Of a stretch of DNA of 39,678 bases, positions 38,214 through 39,678 are shown piece by piece. The number at the start of each line of letters is the position of its first letter. Position 1 is the first letter of the stretch. A model generated the notes under the pieces. That model was not told where the DNA came from. It saw only the letters and a list, made by a program, of their open reading frames with translations, and did not search any database. Where the stretch lies: positions 1-39,678 of the forward strand of contig CACAVG010000003.1 of NCBI GenBank assembly GCA_902535885.1. Reading direction: 5' to 3'. The position numbers were made by a program, and so were the translations under genes. Origin of the DNA: an uncultured Alphaproteobacteria bacterium. Its GTDB lineage: Bacteria; Pseudomonadota; Alphaproteobacteria; HIMB59; GCA-002718135.

Positions 38214-39678
38214 ATGAGAATAATTAAAAAAATAAATGTATTAATATTTTTTTTCGCAATAACTTTTATTGGAAATATTGCCTATGGTGCAAGCGAAAAA
38301 TCATTGCTTTTAGCATTAAATATAGAGTGCAGTGCTGAAAAAAAAGGAAAAAAACCTTGGAGAGATAATTTTTTTGGCTTTGCGACTGAGCATAGTTTTC
38401 ATGCAAGTAGGTGGTGGAACGGATCAGGAGACAAGCTTGGAGAAATTGGTCAACATATCTTTAACGCAACTAGAACAGATAAATCATTAGTAATTAATGG
38501 CACAGGTTCTTGGATTAATAATAAAAGTAATAAATCTTGGAAATTACAATTTGTTTCAAAAGGTAACAAATCAATATTAGAACATTTAGAAAATGGAATT
38601 CAAGGATATGAGGGTAGTGGTCAGCACAGAAGAGAATGTGTAATTAAACTCCTTAATCAAGTTGAAGCAAGTGATGCAATACAGATTGGATCCTATACAA
38701 AAGTAATATCAGCTCTTAGAAATCAAATAGACAATTTTAAAGAAAGAAATGGTAAATTAGAAAATCTGAATAATGACTATACTCAAAGAATTGAATCTTT
38801 AGATTCTCTTATAGTTACTTTAAAAAAAGAAAATAATACCAACTTAGAAAAAATTTCTAGCTTAAATTCTGAATTAGAAAAAAATAAAAATAATTCCAAA
38901 TTTGAAATTAAGTATAAAGAATTAACTAAGCAAATTCAAAATATTACAAACGAGTTAGAAGTATCAAATAAAGAAAAGATTAATTTAGAAAATGAAATAT
39001 TATCACTTAAAGAAACAGAAAATACTCTTTTGAACTCTATAGTTGATATCAATAAAGAAATTGATTCTCTTACTGATATTAACTTATCACTTTTGGATAA
39101 AATAGATTTATATAAAAAGAAAGAAAAAGAATTAACTCAAATAATAGAGGAAAATGAAAATCAAAGACGAGAAGAAGAGAGACTTATTAATGAAAAAAAA
39201 CAACAGGATGAAAAATTAGCTGAAGAAATAAGACTAGCAGAAGAAAAAAAACTTAAAGAAAAGGAAGAGTTAGAAAAAATAGCTCAAGAGGAATTAAATC
39301 AAAAATTAGCTCTTTTAACTGAAGAAACAGATTTAGAAAAAGCTCAAAATTTTTTATTAAATCTTGAAAGTTTTATTAAAGAATACCCAGCTGAATTTGA
39401 TATTATTATGATATCTGAATATTTTATTGCAACTAGATCAATACTTGAAGGGGATTTGAACTCTACTAACAAAGTAAAATTAAAAGAGTTTAAGGATTAT
39501 GTAAATCAAAATAGTGAGTTATATCTCCAGTATTCTAATGAAATTTTAAAAAATACACAAAATGAAAAATTAAATAAAATTAATGAAGCAATATTAGGTT
39601 TAGAGAATAGTATCAATGAGTTAAAGCTAATTATGGTCAATAATCAGCAATCAGCCAATTTACAAAAATGGACCGATA
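38214..39678 (+). CDS. Secreted coiled-coil protein of unknown function, runs off the window
   Basis: Open frame from ATG 38214 to the window end (488+ codons): MRIIKKINVLIFFFAITFIGNIAYGASEKSLLLALNIECSAEKKGKKPWRDNFFGFATEHSFHASRWWNGSG..., then a long Glu/Lys-rich coiled coil. Absent from the supplied track because no stop is reached. Confidence 0.75.
   Translation, partial: MRIIKKINVLIFFFAITFIGNIAYGASEKSLLLALNIECSAEKKGKKPWRDNFFGFATEHSFHASRWWNGSGDKLGEIGQHIFNATRTDKSLVINGTGSWINNKSNKSWKLQFVSKGNKSILEHLENGIQGYEGSGQHRRECVIKLLNQVEASDAIQIGSYTKVISALRNQIDNFKERNGKLENLNNDYTQRIESLDSLIVTLKKENNTNLEKISSLNSELEKNKNNSKFEIKYKELTKQIQNITNELEVSNKEKINLENEILSLKETENTLLNSIVDINKEIDSLTDINLSLLDKIDLYKKKEKELTQIIEENENQRREEERLINEKKQQDEKLAEEIRLAEEKKLKEKEELEKIAQEELNQKLALLTEETDLEKAQNFLLNLESFIKEYPAEFDIIMISEYFIATRSILEGDLNSTNKVKLKEFKDYVNQNSELYLQYSNEILKNTQNEKLNKINEAILGLENSINELKLIMVNNQQSANLQKWTD

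Overview
This window is a low-GC, gene-dense, operon-rich chromosomal region. Its protein content and gene order suggest a streamlined marine alphaproteobacterium (inference; no search was run). From left to right it contains: the 3' end of priA; the F1 ATP synthase operon atpHAGDC (+); a minus-strand block rppH-ctpA-rsfS-nadD-proA-[LysE/ProB chimera]-pdxJ-GST; a small membrane ORF; a frame-disrupted DUF4174-like gene directly behind a tRNA-Thr(GGT); a MalEFG-type ABC importer (minus) with no ATPase; two thioredoxin-fold genes; an ABC-F gene; an HpcH/HpaI aldolase divergent from a second MalEFG-type ABC importer (also no ATPase), which is followed by an ADP-ribosylglycohydrolase fusion, an aldo/keto reductase and an MFS permease; a nitrilase and a methyltransferase; an MntR-like regulator divergent from an ArsP_2-like putative metal exporter; DUF2256, a small basic ORF, murA, hisG, hisD, infA and yacG; a tRNA-Phe(GAA); and finally three orphan secreted ORFs, the last running off the window. 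The most striking observation is ORF 9374..10444. Its N-terminal part is a LysE/RhtB-family exporter and its C-terminal part is the second half of glutamate 5-kinase (ProB) with the PUA domain. The catalytic N-terminal half of ProB is missing, and both flanking gene junctions look native. This implies either a real deletion fusion, with predicted proline-pathway consequences, or an assembly chimera. Other leads are a MalF-type permease with an inserted DUF11-like extracytoplasmic domain, an ADP-ribosylglycohydrolase embedded in a sugar-uptake operon, a long two-part dyad in the mntR/exporter promoter region, and a three-way-junction-like intergenic RNA candidate. No CRISPR array, transposase or integrase was seen.
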